Source: Seminavis robusta
Lineage: Eukaryota > Bacillariophyta > Bacillariophyceae > Naviculales > Naviculaceae
Assembly: GCA_903772945.1 (NCBI GenBank)
Contig: CAICTM010000322.1
Span: 1 to 64,000 of the forward strand
Length of the DNA stretch: 64,000 bases
Direction of reading: 5' to 3'
How positions within the stretch are numbered: position 1 is the stretch's first letter; every line of letters starts with the position of its first letter. The notes under the pieces are model-generated. The model did not search any database. It had not been told where the DNA came from and worked only from the letters and a program-made list of their open reading frames with translations. The position numbers and the translations under genes were made by a program. Below are positions 9,354-20,256 of this stretch, piece after piece.

Positions 9354-10620
9354 CTTCTTTACCAGAACAACTTTCTCAGGCTCATCGTCTTTCTCGCTTT
9401 GACTGCTTCTGAAGATGAAGGTGGCATCACTTCGTCCATCCGGCAAAATTCCGAGCTGGTCCCAAAGAACTATGTTAGGGTTAAGACTTGTTTTTAAGCT
9501 AGCGGGGAAGCCTGAAGGACAACCCAGAGCTAAGAGCGAAGTAGTAAATGTACCAATGTACCGCACGGTCTGTAGCCGCAATGGGAGAGAGCGACTAGTA
9601 GGGTGACGTTCCTTGGCTCATTGCAAATGCTCTGCATTGTGCATGCCTCTTTCAAGGACTGGGACTTGGAAGAAGCATCAAGATTTTCAAGCATGTCCAA
9701 GTCCCTGGATCTGAAGGCCATCCAGGTTGGTGGAGATTGTATTAGGTACAGGTGAAGACTTGACCCAGAGCCTGCAATCCAACTCCAAGCATCGGCTCTG
9801 GGAGGACGGTGGGGCCCGAGTTATTACTGAGACAGAGTTTGCAACATGGACCTATACATTACATGATGAGAATACAGCCTTGGAATTTGAAACCACGACT
9901 TCGACGAGGATGAGCTTGGGGGTGCTCGTCGAATAGACAGTTTTCCAAGAAGCTCTTATTGTCACTACTGGCTAGTAGTTAGCTAGTTAGCTAGCGACCA
10001 CAGCCAGTACCAGTACCATGAGCACTTTGATGAAAGGTCTCTTGGAGCCTGGACGCTTTCGTTTACGTTCAGCATCCCGACCGGTCGACCGTCGACCGAC
10101 CCAACACGTTCGGGAATTAGGGTTAATATTAATCATATCTGACGTGGCTAATTCAAAACCAGACTTCAAAACCAGATGTCACTGCGACATTTTCATCCAA
10201 TCATTTGAACCCAGTCATCCTTTTAGCACACAGAACAAGTCCATCAGTGCAATTTGGACTTTTCACCTGGGCTCCCTCTTCGGTGTCACAGTCCAAAGAG
10301 CATTGCGAAAGAGCTCCCACCGTCAAATACTTCCAAGCTGGGGTATTTGTGTGACTGTGCAAGCTAAAAGATCACAAGAACGCCACGTCATTGTCCAAAA
10401 GCCTTCAGCGTACAAGTAGCGTTGCCTCCTGTGTCCAAGTGGGGAGAGCAATTGAGCCGAGGCAAAACCACAACAACAACACCTTTTGTTCAAACGAAAG
10501 TGAGTCAAAGACAAGCCGGGCAAGAGAAGCAGGTTTTGAAGAGAGCGTCGGTATCATCGAAAGGAGATCGCAGCATTCAGTAGTCTATTTCGCGTCCCAA
10601 TTTTCTTGTTTATTCCATTG
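9354..10620. other. Intergenic region upstream of two divergent genes
   Basis: About 1.3 kb separate the MFS start (minus) from the 5' leader of the bHLH-PAS gene (plus). Open frames at 9727-9936 and 10018-10419 encode nothing recognisable and look non-coding in composition. A GC-rich stretch at 10079-10099 is built from overlapping CGACCG repeats. CTAGCTAG-type runs occur near 9970-9995. Confidence 0.4.
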
Positions 10621-10815
10621 GTGAGTGGGCTTCTTGGGACCATGGTGTTGTTGTTTTTCCTTTTGCTTTGACCACGTCGCTCTTGCGATTTCTCGTGCTA
10701 AAACGTGGTCAAATTGCCCTATTTGCTGCCGTGTCGCTGCGACAAATTCCATAATCCTCTAATTCTCTAAAGCACGTATCGGCGTCTTGTTGTTGCCTCA
10801 TTCTTCTTCAACCAG
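10621..10815 (+). other. Probable 5' UTR intron of the bHLH-PAS gene
   Basis: A strong donor (CATTG|GTGAGTGG) at 10621 and an acceptor (TTCAACCAG|CCAAGG) ending at 10815 bracket 195 bp. The acceptor is 8 bp before the start ATG at 10824. Introns this close to a start codon are common in eukaryotic regulators. No transcript was available to test it. Confidence 0.45.
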
Positions 10816-10823
10816 CCAAGGCC

Positions 10824-12850
10824 ATGACCGCCACTGCAGCAACAGCAACGGCAGAGCTCAGTAAGCAAGCAACTGAAGGGGCCTCTCTCTCAATGAAATT
10901 GATCAAGTCGTTGAATAGCAAAGGAACCACCACCGGTAGCAGTGAGGGAGGGAGCAGCACCTCGAATGCGGGAGGAAACAACTCCGACAATTCTGCCCTC
11001 GTGAGCATTGGGGGCGCGTCGTTTGGATTCAACTTTGACAGCGAGGAGGGTAATTCGCCTCCTCCAAGCGACAACGACGCTGGGAACTCAAATGCCGGTC
11101 CAAAGGAGAAGGCTGGAAATAATGGTCAGGAGGCGGCACAAGTGAAAGTGGACGACCCTTCCCCGGTTGTCCCCTCTACAGAACAGCAAACTGGAGTTGC
11201 GGAAAGTGCCACGCAAATGCCTCAGCAGCAGCAGGCTTCAAACAGCGATCCAAACTCCAGTGCATCCTTGACTCTGGGTTCTGGTGCGGCGTCTTCACTG
11301 CCGGAATCTCAAGTTGCGACAACCAATGATCAGGTCGCGACGAACACTTCCGAAGTTTCAATTCCGGCTGCTGCTCCAGTTTCGATACCCGCTGCTGCTC
11401 CCGTAGCGGCAGCCTCTGCTCCAGTAGCAATTGCTGTGGCTCCTGTTTCCTCTGCTCACAGCGTAGCAGCCGATGCTGCGGTGGCAAGCTTGCATTCCAT
11501 TGCCAGTTCGTACATTCCCCAATATCTCACTAAAGATGGAGACCAAAAGCTGGCTTCTACCGAGGGAGGAGTGAAGGAAGAAACCAACGGGGGATATCAT
11601 GCGGATTATGAAGGAGCTAATGGTTGCGGCAGCGGCGAGCATCCGGACCAGGAACAGGCGCAGCAAGGAACCGGAAACAACAACGACGACGATGAAGATG
11701 ATGGAAGGCCGAAGAAAAAGAAGAGACTCAACGATAAGAAACGCGAAGAACGCAACGCAAGGGAGAAGGAGCGTAGTTTTCGAATCTCCAAGCAGATCAA
11801 TGAGCTGCGTAGCCTGCTTTCCAGCGGTGGTGTCATCGTCCCCAAAGGAACAAAAAGCTCCGTACTCACTGAAGCAGCGAATTACATCCGAATGCTGCAG
11901 CAACACCAATACAGATCCGAAATGTACGTTTGCATCATTCATGCATCTCCAATACACGGAAAAAGGCTGGTGTGGTTCAAAACGAAGGCCAAGCTAACGC
12001 AGTTTTTGTTCATTTTTCATTTGCAGCGACCGTCACCAACTTGTACAGCAAATTCAAATGATCGGAGGCGGAGCACATGGTCCACAAGCTGCACAGGCAA
12101 TCCGCCATGTGGCTGCCAAGAACGGTGTATGGTCTCTTGGTAACTTTGGTGGTGTTCCTCCCAAATCTGCCATGGGATACTATCAGCCTGGAAGCAATGG
12201 TGAACCAAATGAAATTCAAAGTGCTTTGCCGGTAGACCCCATCCAGCAGACGAAGATCGAGGAGCACGAGTACCATTCCGTTTTCAACAACTGCGCGGTG
12301 GGAATGGTAAGAGCGATGGTTGCCTGAGGGTGTGCTTCCTTCGAGGCGAAGATCTCTGGCCCGTTTAACCATCTTTTCCCCCTTTTGACACACCACTGTT
12401 CAGGCGATTGCTTCTATGGGTGGGGCGTTTATTGATTGCAACCACCTCTTTTGCCAACTTTCCAACTACTCCAAGCAAGAAGTCTGTGCCCTGACAATCT
12501 TCAACATGACAGCTCGACAAGATCTGCAGCATGCTTTCGATCTGATTAGTCAGCTGATCTCTCCGCCGATGGATGCTCCTCAAAATGCTACTCCACAGCC
12601 TCTTGTTTTGCGGGGAGCGATGAACAATCGCAATGATCTGGGACTTGGAGTTGCTCTCGTCAAAGGCGAGGACGGCATTGCAAAGTTCTTCTGTGTTACA
12701 CTTATCAAAAACCCTGCGTCTCCATTCGACGAATCCAAGCCAATTCCCGCTACCATCGAATTGATCCAAGGAACACCAGCAGCGGTGACGAGACAGATGA
12801 CCAAGGACTCGGCAGGCCTCGACTCTGCGCCTGCTTTCACCACTGGATAG
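10824..12850 (+). CDS. bHLH-PAS transcription factor
   Basis: Three exons (10824-11923, 12027-12306, 12404-12850) are joined by introns with clean GT-AG borders (AAT|GTACGT...TTGCAG|C and ATG|GTAAGA...TTCAG|GCG), giving 608 aa. The first 290 residues are low-complexity (S, G, N, A, Q rich), including the repeat IPAAAPVSIPAAAPV. A basic region and helix-loop-helix follow at about 302-360 (KKREERNAREKERSFRISKQ, then INELRSLLSSG, loop, SSVLTEAANYIRML). The C-terminal half has a single PAS-type fold starting near HSVFNNCAVGMA, which spans the exon 2/3 junction. The bHLH-PAS combination is known in diatoms, for example the circadian regulator RITMO1 of Phaeodactylum; orthology is not established here. 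The protein is probably nuclear, binds E-box-like DNA as a dimer and senses a ligand or partner through PAS. Confidence 0.82.
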
Positions 12851-14430
12851 TTTTCAAACTATCTACCAGAAAATGACACCTTCATTATCTAATGCACCCA
12901 TTTGATCATTTTGTGTCGGCGCTTTGGCCTTGGACCTGTTTTCCCTCGGTGACCTCAAAATGACGCGTTGCCTCAACCAAACACGAAACCCATGTTGCCA
13001 GCCAAACAAAGCATCCTCTACTTTTCACACACTCGCTCGTCAAGCTCTACCACAAGCACGAACAGAGGCTCCTGCGACTTTCCATTCAAAGCATGCCCGA
13101 TGGTGGCGCTACATGATCACAAGTGGGCCGATGTAGCCGGCCAGAAGCTAGCTAGATGTGACCACTATCAGCTTTTAAAAGACACTTTGGAGCTCATGTT
13201 CTGCACCAAAGGACTAATCTAGGAGCCAGTGTGATTTCCTCAATTCGTCTGCTTTTTGGCTGACCGGGTCAGCGCTGATTAAGAATTCTCTGTCCTTTCA
13301 AGACGCCGGTCTATCCACACAGGAAGGCTTTCCCTTCTCACTACACTTAATAGCTAGCCACCATCTCTCTATTCTATTGCATCCCACATCTGCAACTGGA
13401 AGGCTCGTGGGATCAATGAAGGGTCGTGGGAAATACTCAGATAGCCAGTAAATGTGCATGCGCTAGAGGAGTGCTCCAGGTTGCCTGATCCGTGCATCTT
13501 TGGATTTGGTGATCGGAGAACTCTCGGCACGTGGGTGTCAACCGTTGGAATCACACACTGTGCACTCGGCCAGAAGAAAAGAAATCTGGTGATCGTTGTA
13601 CCGGCACCGGTAGGTAACGACAGGTTGGCTGCAGATAGAAGGCTCCTTCTAAAGGAGGACAGGGTAAAAGCAATAGAGAGGCACCAGTCAGCTGGGATCT
13701 GCTCCCAGTCTCTACGATTCATACAATCATCAATAACCCTTTCTTTGTGCCTTTTCTCCTCTACGACTTTCTGGCAATGGTACCTTGAATGAAGAATTAC
13801 CATCCATTTGTTGTCTCTCTTGATGGTATGCTTGCTACCTCAGACTTGCCACTGTCACTGTCGCCAAGACTCAATGCGCCTAATCCCAGGATATGATGCT
13901 CTATACCGGTATCCATATTCGGCTCTCCATTGCCATACTTAGTTAGTTAAAGCCACTCTCTTGTGCCACCTTGGATCACAAAACCACATCAAAGTACAAT
14001 GGCCTCTGGCCTGGTCCCCAGTTTGTGTCCTTGATCCCATCAAAACCCCTTTCCCATATTCTCCTTCTCTTCTCATTCTAAGCTTGGTCACTGCTTGATT
14101 TTGTAAAACAAATGAAAACTAGAGTACTCTAGCTAGCTACGGGTACAGAAGCTACGGTGCATAGCTTCCGGTTAGTTGGCCATCTTCTCTGGAGAAGGAA
14201 TTCGCATTTGTGTTTCTTCCAATCAAGGTCAAAGTATTGTTGGCTACCACGCGTGAACACGATCCCAAGAGAGCTCAACGATTTGGATACCCCTTCCAAA
14301 TTCGAAACGGCAAAGAAGTGCTCTCACAACAAGCAGCGTTGGAAGTGCTTCCGTGCTTTCTCAGGGTCTGTTGTTGTTGAGATAGTGACTTGCTCTAGCT
14401 GCGTAGCTAGCTAGAACCTGACGAAGGAAA
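12851..14430. other. Long intergenic region
   Basis: About 1.6 kb hold the bHLH-PAS 3' end and the upstream region of the polyamine fusion gene. Scattered GCTAGCTAG motifs occur (for example 14128-14141 and 14396-14414). ORFs here, including one at 13369-13803 minus, show no domain or bias and are probably chance. Confidence 0.45.
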
Positions 14431-17321
14431 ATGGCGGGAGGGAGTTCCCAGGCAGCGCCTTCGCCTGCTTATATTGTCTATGTACCGGTCCGATTTTTGG
14501 TAGTGACATTGGTTGGGTCTGTCTTTTTGGCCTTTGCCGTTGGCCAAGCCGCTCGTTTGTTTGTAACGGGAGGCTACGAGCAAATACCCTTTGTGGAAGT
14601 GGAAGAAGAGAAGGGCATTCTTCCGCATCCTGTGATGCAAAATGGCAAGAAGGTCCCTCGCACCGTTTATACTTCCAAACATTATGATACTGGCAAGAGT
14701 GTGACCAGTGATTCTCTGCTGGCAAGACAAGAGCTACAATCTGCAAACAAGGAGTGGGTTGAATGCATTGATTCGGAGGGAGGGGGCAAAATTTGTCACA
14801 ACGAGGAACATCCAAGTGATCCTTCTATTGAGCAAAACGAAGAAGAGGAAGAGAGTGAACATGAACCTGCTGGACAGCATTTGTTGGTGGACATTGAAAA
14901 TCTGGAAGGCGCCTTCTTAAATTCCAAAGAACGTCTTGCTAGGGCCATGATGGATTTGGTGGACTTGAGTGGCCTGACTATGCTCTCCTATCATTGTCAT
15001 GAACTGGAGCCAGCCGGTGTCAGTTGTGCAGGGGTGTTGCTGGAAAGTCATGTCTCCTTTCATACATGGCCGGCTGAGGGTGTTATCACTTTGGATCTGT
15101 TTACCTGTGGCCCTGCTTCGTTGGTGCCCTACATACCGGTTGTTCAAAGACTGTTTAGCATTGGCAAATCTCCAACCTTTGAAGGAGAAGAGGTGGAACC
15201 TCCCCACATGCTCTGGTCATACAAGCGACGTGGTTTCCGCAATGAAGAAGTCTACGATGCTGCTGGAGGTGACATGTACAACTACTTGCTCGGAGTTATG
15301 GAATTTGAAAACAAAACACAGGCAAGGATTCTTGGCTACCGGATCGAATTATTGTCTTAGTTGCATTCTCACATCAACCTCTTGTTGCCGAACAGATTGC
15401 TGCCGTGAAGACAGACTTTCAGGATGTCGAGATATTCGATTTAATCCACCCACGCTTCAGAACAGTTGAGCAATACCAAAAGTCAATCTCTAACGATGGA
15501 TCTTACGAATCCAAGCACCCAGAATTGTTTTTGCCGGACAGAATTGTCTATCTGGATGGTGTCATGCAGTCCAGAAGATATGGAGAAGCTGCGTACCACG
15601 AATCCTTAGTTCACCCTGCCATGTTTGCGAACCCCAATCCAGAGTACGTTGCTATTATTGGAGGCGGAGAAGGAGCCACGCTCCGAGAAGTTTTAAAGCA
15701 TGATACTTTGAAGCAGGTCATCATGATCGAAATCGACAAGGGCATGGTAGACATGTCCAAGAAATACCTTCCAGATTGGAACTACTGTGGAAATATTGCT
15801 GGCAGCACTGAATCTTGCTTTGATGATCCTCGTGCGACAGTGTATTATCAAGATGCCATCCAATGGTTCATTGATCACTATTCCCCTGGAAAGGAGAGTG
15901 GCAAAGAACCAAAGTTGGATGTCATTATCATGGATGCTCTGTAAGTCAACACCCTCAATTTTTGATGTTGAACATTTTTTTGATGCTTCCGACCGCCTGA
16001 CAGCTGCTTTGCGCTGCATTTTAGTGATCCTGGTAACAATGTCGACTTTTCAGATCTACTTTTCGACAATGAGGCTTTTGCCAAGGCCTTGCACAACTCG
16101 TTGAATGACGGTGGAGTCTTCATCGCACAGACTGGCGAGGCTGCCAACTTGGAAGATCCCTCCAAAATGAACAGCCGCGAAAGGTATGAGTTCATCTTTA
16201 AAACTCGGCTTGCAGAAGCTGGATTCCAAACAATGAAGGAATACGAAGATGTAAGTGTTTCTTGTTTTTTCCGTCACCACAGTCCTTTCCTTTTGGCATT
16301 CTCACGCGCCGACCGTTTCTGATTATTGTTTCTAATAACGACAGGCTCATGGTGGATTCAATGGCGTTTGGAGCTTCTTCGCTGCATTCGTCAATTCCAG
16401 TACAAAGAGTCGCTGGCACGCAAATGAAGCTGAAATAAACTTGGCCATAAGGAAGAGAATGCGAAGTACGACAGCAGGGAAATCTCCCCTGGTGTACTTT
16501 GATGGCGCAACTATGCAATCCTATCAATACCCATCCAAAGCGGCTGAAGTCGTTTTCTGCCGAACTGTGCCTGACGCTTTTGGCTGCAATCGTACTCACG
16601 GGATAGATCCTCGAATTTATGACGTCCCAACCTCTGATCTGGAAGTCAAAGCAAGCCTCGTGGACAGTGCCAAGCACGGCGTCTTTGCTAAGGTTGATAT
16701 TGTCGAAGGTAGCTACTTGGCGATCAAGGAACAAACGAGAGACATCTTCATTCCACCGAGTACATACGAGCTAATCTACAACTTCACCCAACATCCTGCG
16801 GGATACCAGCACTCCTTTTTCACGTCATTTCTGAAAGGCTACGGATGTGGACACCACTACTTTGTAAGAAGCCCGTGTTGGTTGCACTTGTTCTTTTTTG
16901 GCACTGTCTGACAACATTTTCTCTTTGCCCCTTCGTACCCCCCCCCCCCCCTTTTTGTTGTTGTTAGGGAGGAGTGGGTCGGTCTGTCGACCCAGGTCTT
17001 TTGGCATTCACGAATCATGGTTGTAATTCGAACTACAACCTTGGCCCAATGCAAGACGTGAACGAAATGAATGCGGACGAGAACAGCCTACCAGAGCGGT
17101 CTCCTCTGGATTGGGAGACGGCCGTAAACAATCCCTTCATTGATCGCAACGTGCGCGTTTTGATGCATTCTTTAGGCTATGCTAACCGTGATATCCCTGC
17201 GGGAACAGAAATCCAGGACAACTTATTGAACTATGCCGGCACCCTCGAGCAGTGGAAAAACACTGTTCTGGATCTGAGAGCCCAATGCAGCACAGAGGAA
17301 GAAGTTGTTGTATCTGAGTAG
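14431..17321 (+). CDS. Membrane-anchored AdoMet decarboxylase - spermidine synthase - SET-domain fusion
   Basis: Five exons (14431-15321, 15396-15940, 16025-16250, 16345-16863, 16968-17321) keep one frame and give 844 aa. Residues about 19-45 form one TM helix. At about 148-260 lies a bacterial-type AdoMet decarboxylase (SpeD); the self-cleavage site is E205-S206 in LLESHVSFHTWP, where the serine becomes the pyruvoyl cofactor. From residue 298 comes an aminopropyltransferase/spermidine synthase with DGSYESKHPELF, PDRIVYLDGVMQS and the AdoMet-binding IIGGGEGATLREV. The C-terminus (about 655-830) looks like a SET methyltransferase: AKHGVFAKVDIVEGSY, then FTNHGCNSNYN (canonical NHSCxPN) at 741-751, then GTEIQDNLLNYAG. 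The first two domains would make decarboxylated AdoMet and use it to extend putrescine to spermidine or an isomer. A role for SET is unknown. The first intron is GC-AG. Decarboxylase-synthase fusions are known in other organisms; the SET tail is the odd part. Confidence 0.85.
15322..15395 (+). other. GC-AG intron at the decarboxylase/synthase junction
   Basis: The donor reads ACACAG|GCAAGG and the acceptor CCGAACAG|ATTGCT. Splicing joins KTQ to IAAVKTD in frame. Leaving the 74 bp in gives a stop (TAG) at about 15358 and a free-standing decarboxylase. No good GT donor is available nearby. Confidence 0.65.
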
Positions 17322-17754
17322 CGTCGATGTTTTATGTGCTTTGAACCTTGATAGACCCAGTAATGACTATGAAACAGTATATGATCAACTCAACGAGCAC
17401 AGGGCTTAGTTTGTCCTCTGCCTATTTCAGGTCCTACCAGAGTACCAGTAGCCTTCGTGGAACGAGATGACAACTATTTTTACGTTGTGACGGCGAAAGG
17501 CACCTTTGCAAGCAAGATCTTGGGTTCTTTTGCGTTCAAAGCATCAAATGTTCTGCCACAGGCAGGAGGCATTGGTCGTTTCGTTCGCTTCAAGTGTGCT
17601 GTGGACAGTTCATGGAGTCGAGCCAAGTCAGAGTCGAGTCTACCAGAAGCTGGTTCTCGCAACTTGGAGATCGGCAGTGACCAGGGTGAGAGCGGCTAGC
17701 CGATGACATGCAGTTGAAGCAGCTTTGCGGGATTATTTTAAAGGATGCAGCCAG
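17322..17754. other. Intergenic spacer
   Basis: These 433 bp lie between two genes on the same strand. The only ORFs overlap on both strands and have no domain, so I read this as the 3' UTR of the fusion gene plus a promoter. Confidence 0.45.
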
Positions 17755-18857
17755 ATGACGACACTCCTTGTCGGCATCTCCTCCAAACATTCACAATTGG
17801 TATCGACCATGAGCACTCGATCCGCTGCTCTGCTAGTCCGCAGAGGCTTATCTGCAAGGAAGAACAGAGTGCTCCTTGGATCCACTACTGCAAGGGCTTT
17901 TGGTGAGTGAGTGTGAAGTCGATTCCTGCTGAATGGGTTCCAATACGAAAATTGGTATCTTAAATAGGATATCGGATGGCAGTCGTTGCTAACTACTGAA
18001 TCATCTGTTCTCTCTGCTTATTAGCATCATCTGAGGGACTGCCTGATAGTATCAAACGTGTAGGACAAGCTTCAGCATTCCCAAATGAGTACCCGGGGCA
18101 GGTCTATGCTTTCAACTGGTGCCTCAACAAAGATGGCGTGACACCGCTTCAACGATCGGCTTTTCGCATCACAAAGCCCCTGGACTTGAGAGTTGCTGGC
18201 TTGACTCCTCCCAGTTCAATGCCTCTTAAGGTGGGTTGAAAATCGATGGATTGTTGGCGAGTGGTGTTGGGAGCTGTGGTTCCTGACATTCAATTTTTTT
18301 GGTTTGTCGGATACAATTTCCTTTCCTTTTTTCAGATCAAGGCGGCTGCCGCATCAAAAATGCCCGAAGCCGGCTCTGAAAGTTTGGAATTTTCAGCATT
18401 TGATGCTAGCTCTGAACAAACAAGAGATTTGTTGTCTTTATCGGACCACCTTTACTGCCCAGAGGGCCATGTACCAGGAACCAGGACAAGTGTTCGTATT
18501 ATCACCAACTCTTCGACGCTGGCACCCAACCTGTTGGCGTATCTTGAACGTGCTCCTCGAAAAGATCCTCCAGAGAGTCTTCCCATCACTGTGTATGCAT
18601 TGGAAGGATCCGGTTATGAATTTGCTGGGTATGCAATTGAGGAGGTCGAAGTCCCAATAATCGATGAGGATGATGGTAAGGATTGGTCCACTGGAGATGG
18701 TGACGTTACAAACGAGGCCAAGTCAGTTGCAGCTGTGGTTGTTGCTGGATCTGCACCAGATATTTCTCTGGTGGTTGCAGGTATTGAATTGAGCCAGAAA
18801 GCTCTTGCCGAAGATGAAGAGGCTCGTGCTGCAGAAAAGGCCGAGAAGCAAGCTTAG
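17755..18857 (+). CDS. Unknown protein with mitochondrial-type presequence
   Basis: Three exons (17755-17902, 18025-18230, 18336-18857) with canonical borders (TTTG|GTGAGT, TTAG|CA; AAG|GTGGGT, TTTCAG|ATC) give 291 aa from the first ATG, or 273 aa from an in-frame ATG at 17809. The N-terminus is rich in S, R and A (STRSAALLVRRGLSARKNRV) and ends near TTARAFASSEG, which looks like a cleavable mitochondrial presequence. The middle (FPNEYPGQVYAFNWCLNKDGVTP) and the later part (SDHLYCPEGHVPGTRTSVRI) look folded and conserved in style. The C-terminus is an acidic/alanine helix. A pattern resembling NAFNWCLNxxGVTP, LYCPEG and PGxR suggests a conserved stramenopile protein, but I do not recognise the family. 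Confidence 0.7.
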
Positions 18858-19141
18858 AGATCTTTGTCATGTTGGGTAGATAATTTCATATTCCCCCACG
18901 AGTACAGGTAGGTGATGGCCATCTGAGTTTTAGGATGTGATGTCGTAAAGGCTATGCAATTTAGAATATAGTTGCAGGGCAGTGACAGCCAGCTTTTATA
19001 GTGGTACCAGTACCTTACTTAGGCTAGTATCGGTGCGGCAGGTGGGCTCGTGCACCCAACAAAATTGAATGATTCCAACTGCGACAAGGACTATTGGATT
19101 CAACTTCGGTTCGCATGTAGGGGATTATTAATCAAATCTTG

Positions 19142-20089
19142 CTAGCGATGGGCCTCAATGAAGAGAAGCCTATCCTCAAACTGAATGATACCTTTTGAAT
19201 CTACCCGCTTGGCTTCTGCTTCCGCAATTAATTTGCAAGCAGCATCCAACTCAGCGTCTGAGAAGTTTGCAAATGTGCTCCAAAACCGCTGCTTGACCAT
19301 TGATTGCCATCGCGCCAGGGAAATCTCACAAGGATAAGGCTCTACCTTGTATTGCACCTTTCTGAATCCTGCAGCTGTCAAATCATTCATGATGTCGTCA
19401 ACATGTGGTTGATTTTTGGCCCAAACATCTCTAGCATCGTTCCATAGAGGGTAGTCGATGTCTCGTTGAGGCCTCGTGATAATTAGCAGAGATGGAATGT
19501 TTGGTTGCTCTGATATGTTGTCTGTGACAAGACCATTAAGCATCCCACGAAAGATTTCTTTGCGGTCTGTATGAGCGAAATGGTGGACAACTTCCTTCAA
19601 GAGGACCTGACTATATCCATTGCGCCACCACTCCTGCGACGCTTCAAAATTGTCCTTCGTGAATTCTTCAGCTGATGCCTTGACATATTGTACATCGTCA
19701 CTGCCTTCTTTGGTTGAGGATTCCGGTAAGAAAGGGTCCACGACAATGGCACGAATACCCTCTGATTGATTTGTCAGCATGCGAGTGAAATTTCCAGTGC
19801 CACCACCAATATCCAGCAATGTTCGTGGTTTGGATCCTTCCTTAAGACATAGTCCATCCATTACAAGCTTGGCAAGATTTTCTGTGTAGGCTCCTTCTTC
19901 ATAGAAAAAAGCACTCTCGTAGGAAGCGGCAGTGTGAGCTTCATAGTGTGATTTTGAAGTCATCTTGCGTTTCAATTGGCTCTCGATGGTTTGCAATGGC
20001 CTTCGATTGTCAGCATTCAATATCCCTTCGAAGAAAGAAGGGCTGCGAGTTTGATGATATCGTCGAATCGCTTTCCCTAACGACCGCAT
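19142..20089 (-). CDS. Class I SAM-dependent methyltransferase
   Basis: The frame is open from 20140 with a GTG, but the first ATG is at 20089, giving 315 aa; an upstream exon cannot be excluded. The Rossmann AdoMet-binding motif I is clear (TLLDIGGGTGNFTRML, about residues 89-104), followed by the acidic motif II region (AIVVDPFL). Motif IV/V-like text (YSQVLLKEVVHHFAHTD) and a C-terminal alpha/beta tail ending LLFIEAHR complete the fold. There is no signal peptide. The pattern fits small-molecule methyltransferases of the Methyltransf_11/25 type; the substrate is unknown. It is convergent with the preceding gene, with a 284-bp gap. Confidence 0.78.
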   Translation of the reverse strand: MRSLGKAIRRYHQTRSPSFFEGILNADNRRPLQTIESQLKRKMTSKSHYEAHTAASYESAFFYEEGAYTENLAKLVMDGLCLKEGSKPRTLLDIGGGTGNFTRMLTNQSEGIRAIVVDPFLPESSTKEGSDDVQYVKASAEEFTKDNFEASQEWWRNGYSQVLLKEVVHHFAHTDRKEIFRGMLNGLVTDNISEQPNIPSLLIITRPQRDIDYPLWNDARDVWAKNQPHVDDIMNDLTAAGFRKVQYKVEPYPCEISLARWQSMVKQRFWSTFANFSDAELDAACKLIAEAEAKRVDSKGIIQFEDRLLFIEAHR

Positions 20090-20184
20090 CTCATCTGTTG
20101 CTTGTGCTCTTGTGCTCCCAATACAAAGTGTCTCTGTCACAGGATCGGACCATGGAAGGCTCGGCAGGAAGACAGGTTTGGAAG

Positions 20185-20256
20185 GGTAGTTGCGGTAAAG
20201 CTAGGGTTAACGTTTTGTTTTACTCTCAATTTTTAGTTTGTTTTACCGCAACTACC
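20185..20256. repeat. 15-bp perfect inverted repeat inside a longer imperfect hairpin
   Basis: GGTAGTTGCGGTAAA at 20185-20199 is exactly inverted at 20242-20256, with 42 bp between. Pairing continues imperfectly outward (GGAAGACA near 20167 against TGTCTTCC near 20271). Further GCGGTAAA copies lie near 20308 and 20836. This looks like a small foldback element or MITE relic. Confidence 0.55.

Noticed and set aside
10018-10419. 133-aa plus ORF upstream of the bHLH-PAS gene
   Set aside because: It has an ATG but no domain, mixed composition and CGACCG repeat content; more likely UTR or intergenic.
13369-13803. 144-aa minus ORF
   Set aside because: No recognisable motif, no intron signals and an overlapping ORF on the other strand of similar length.
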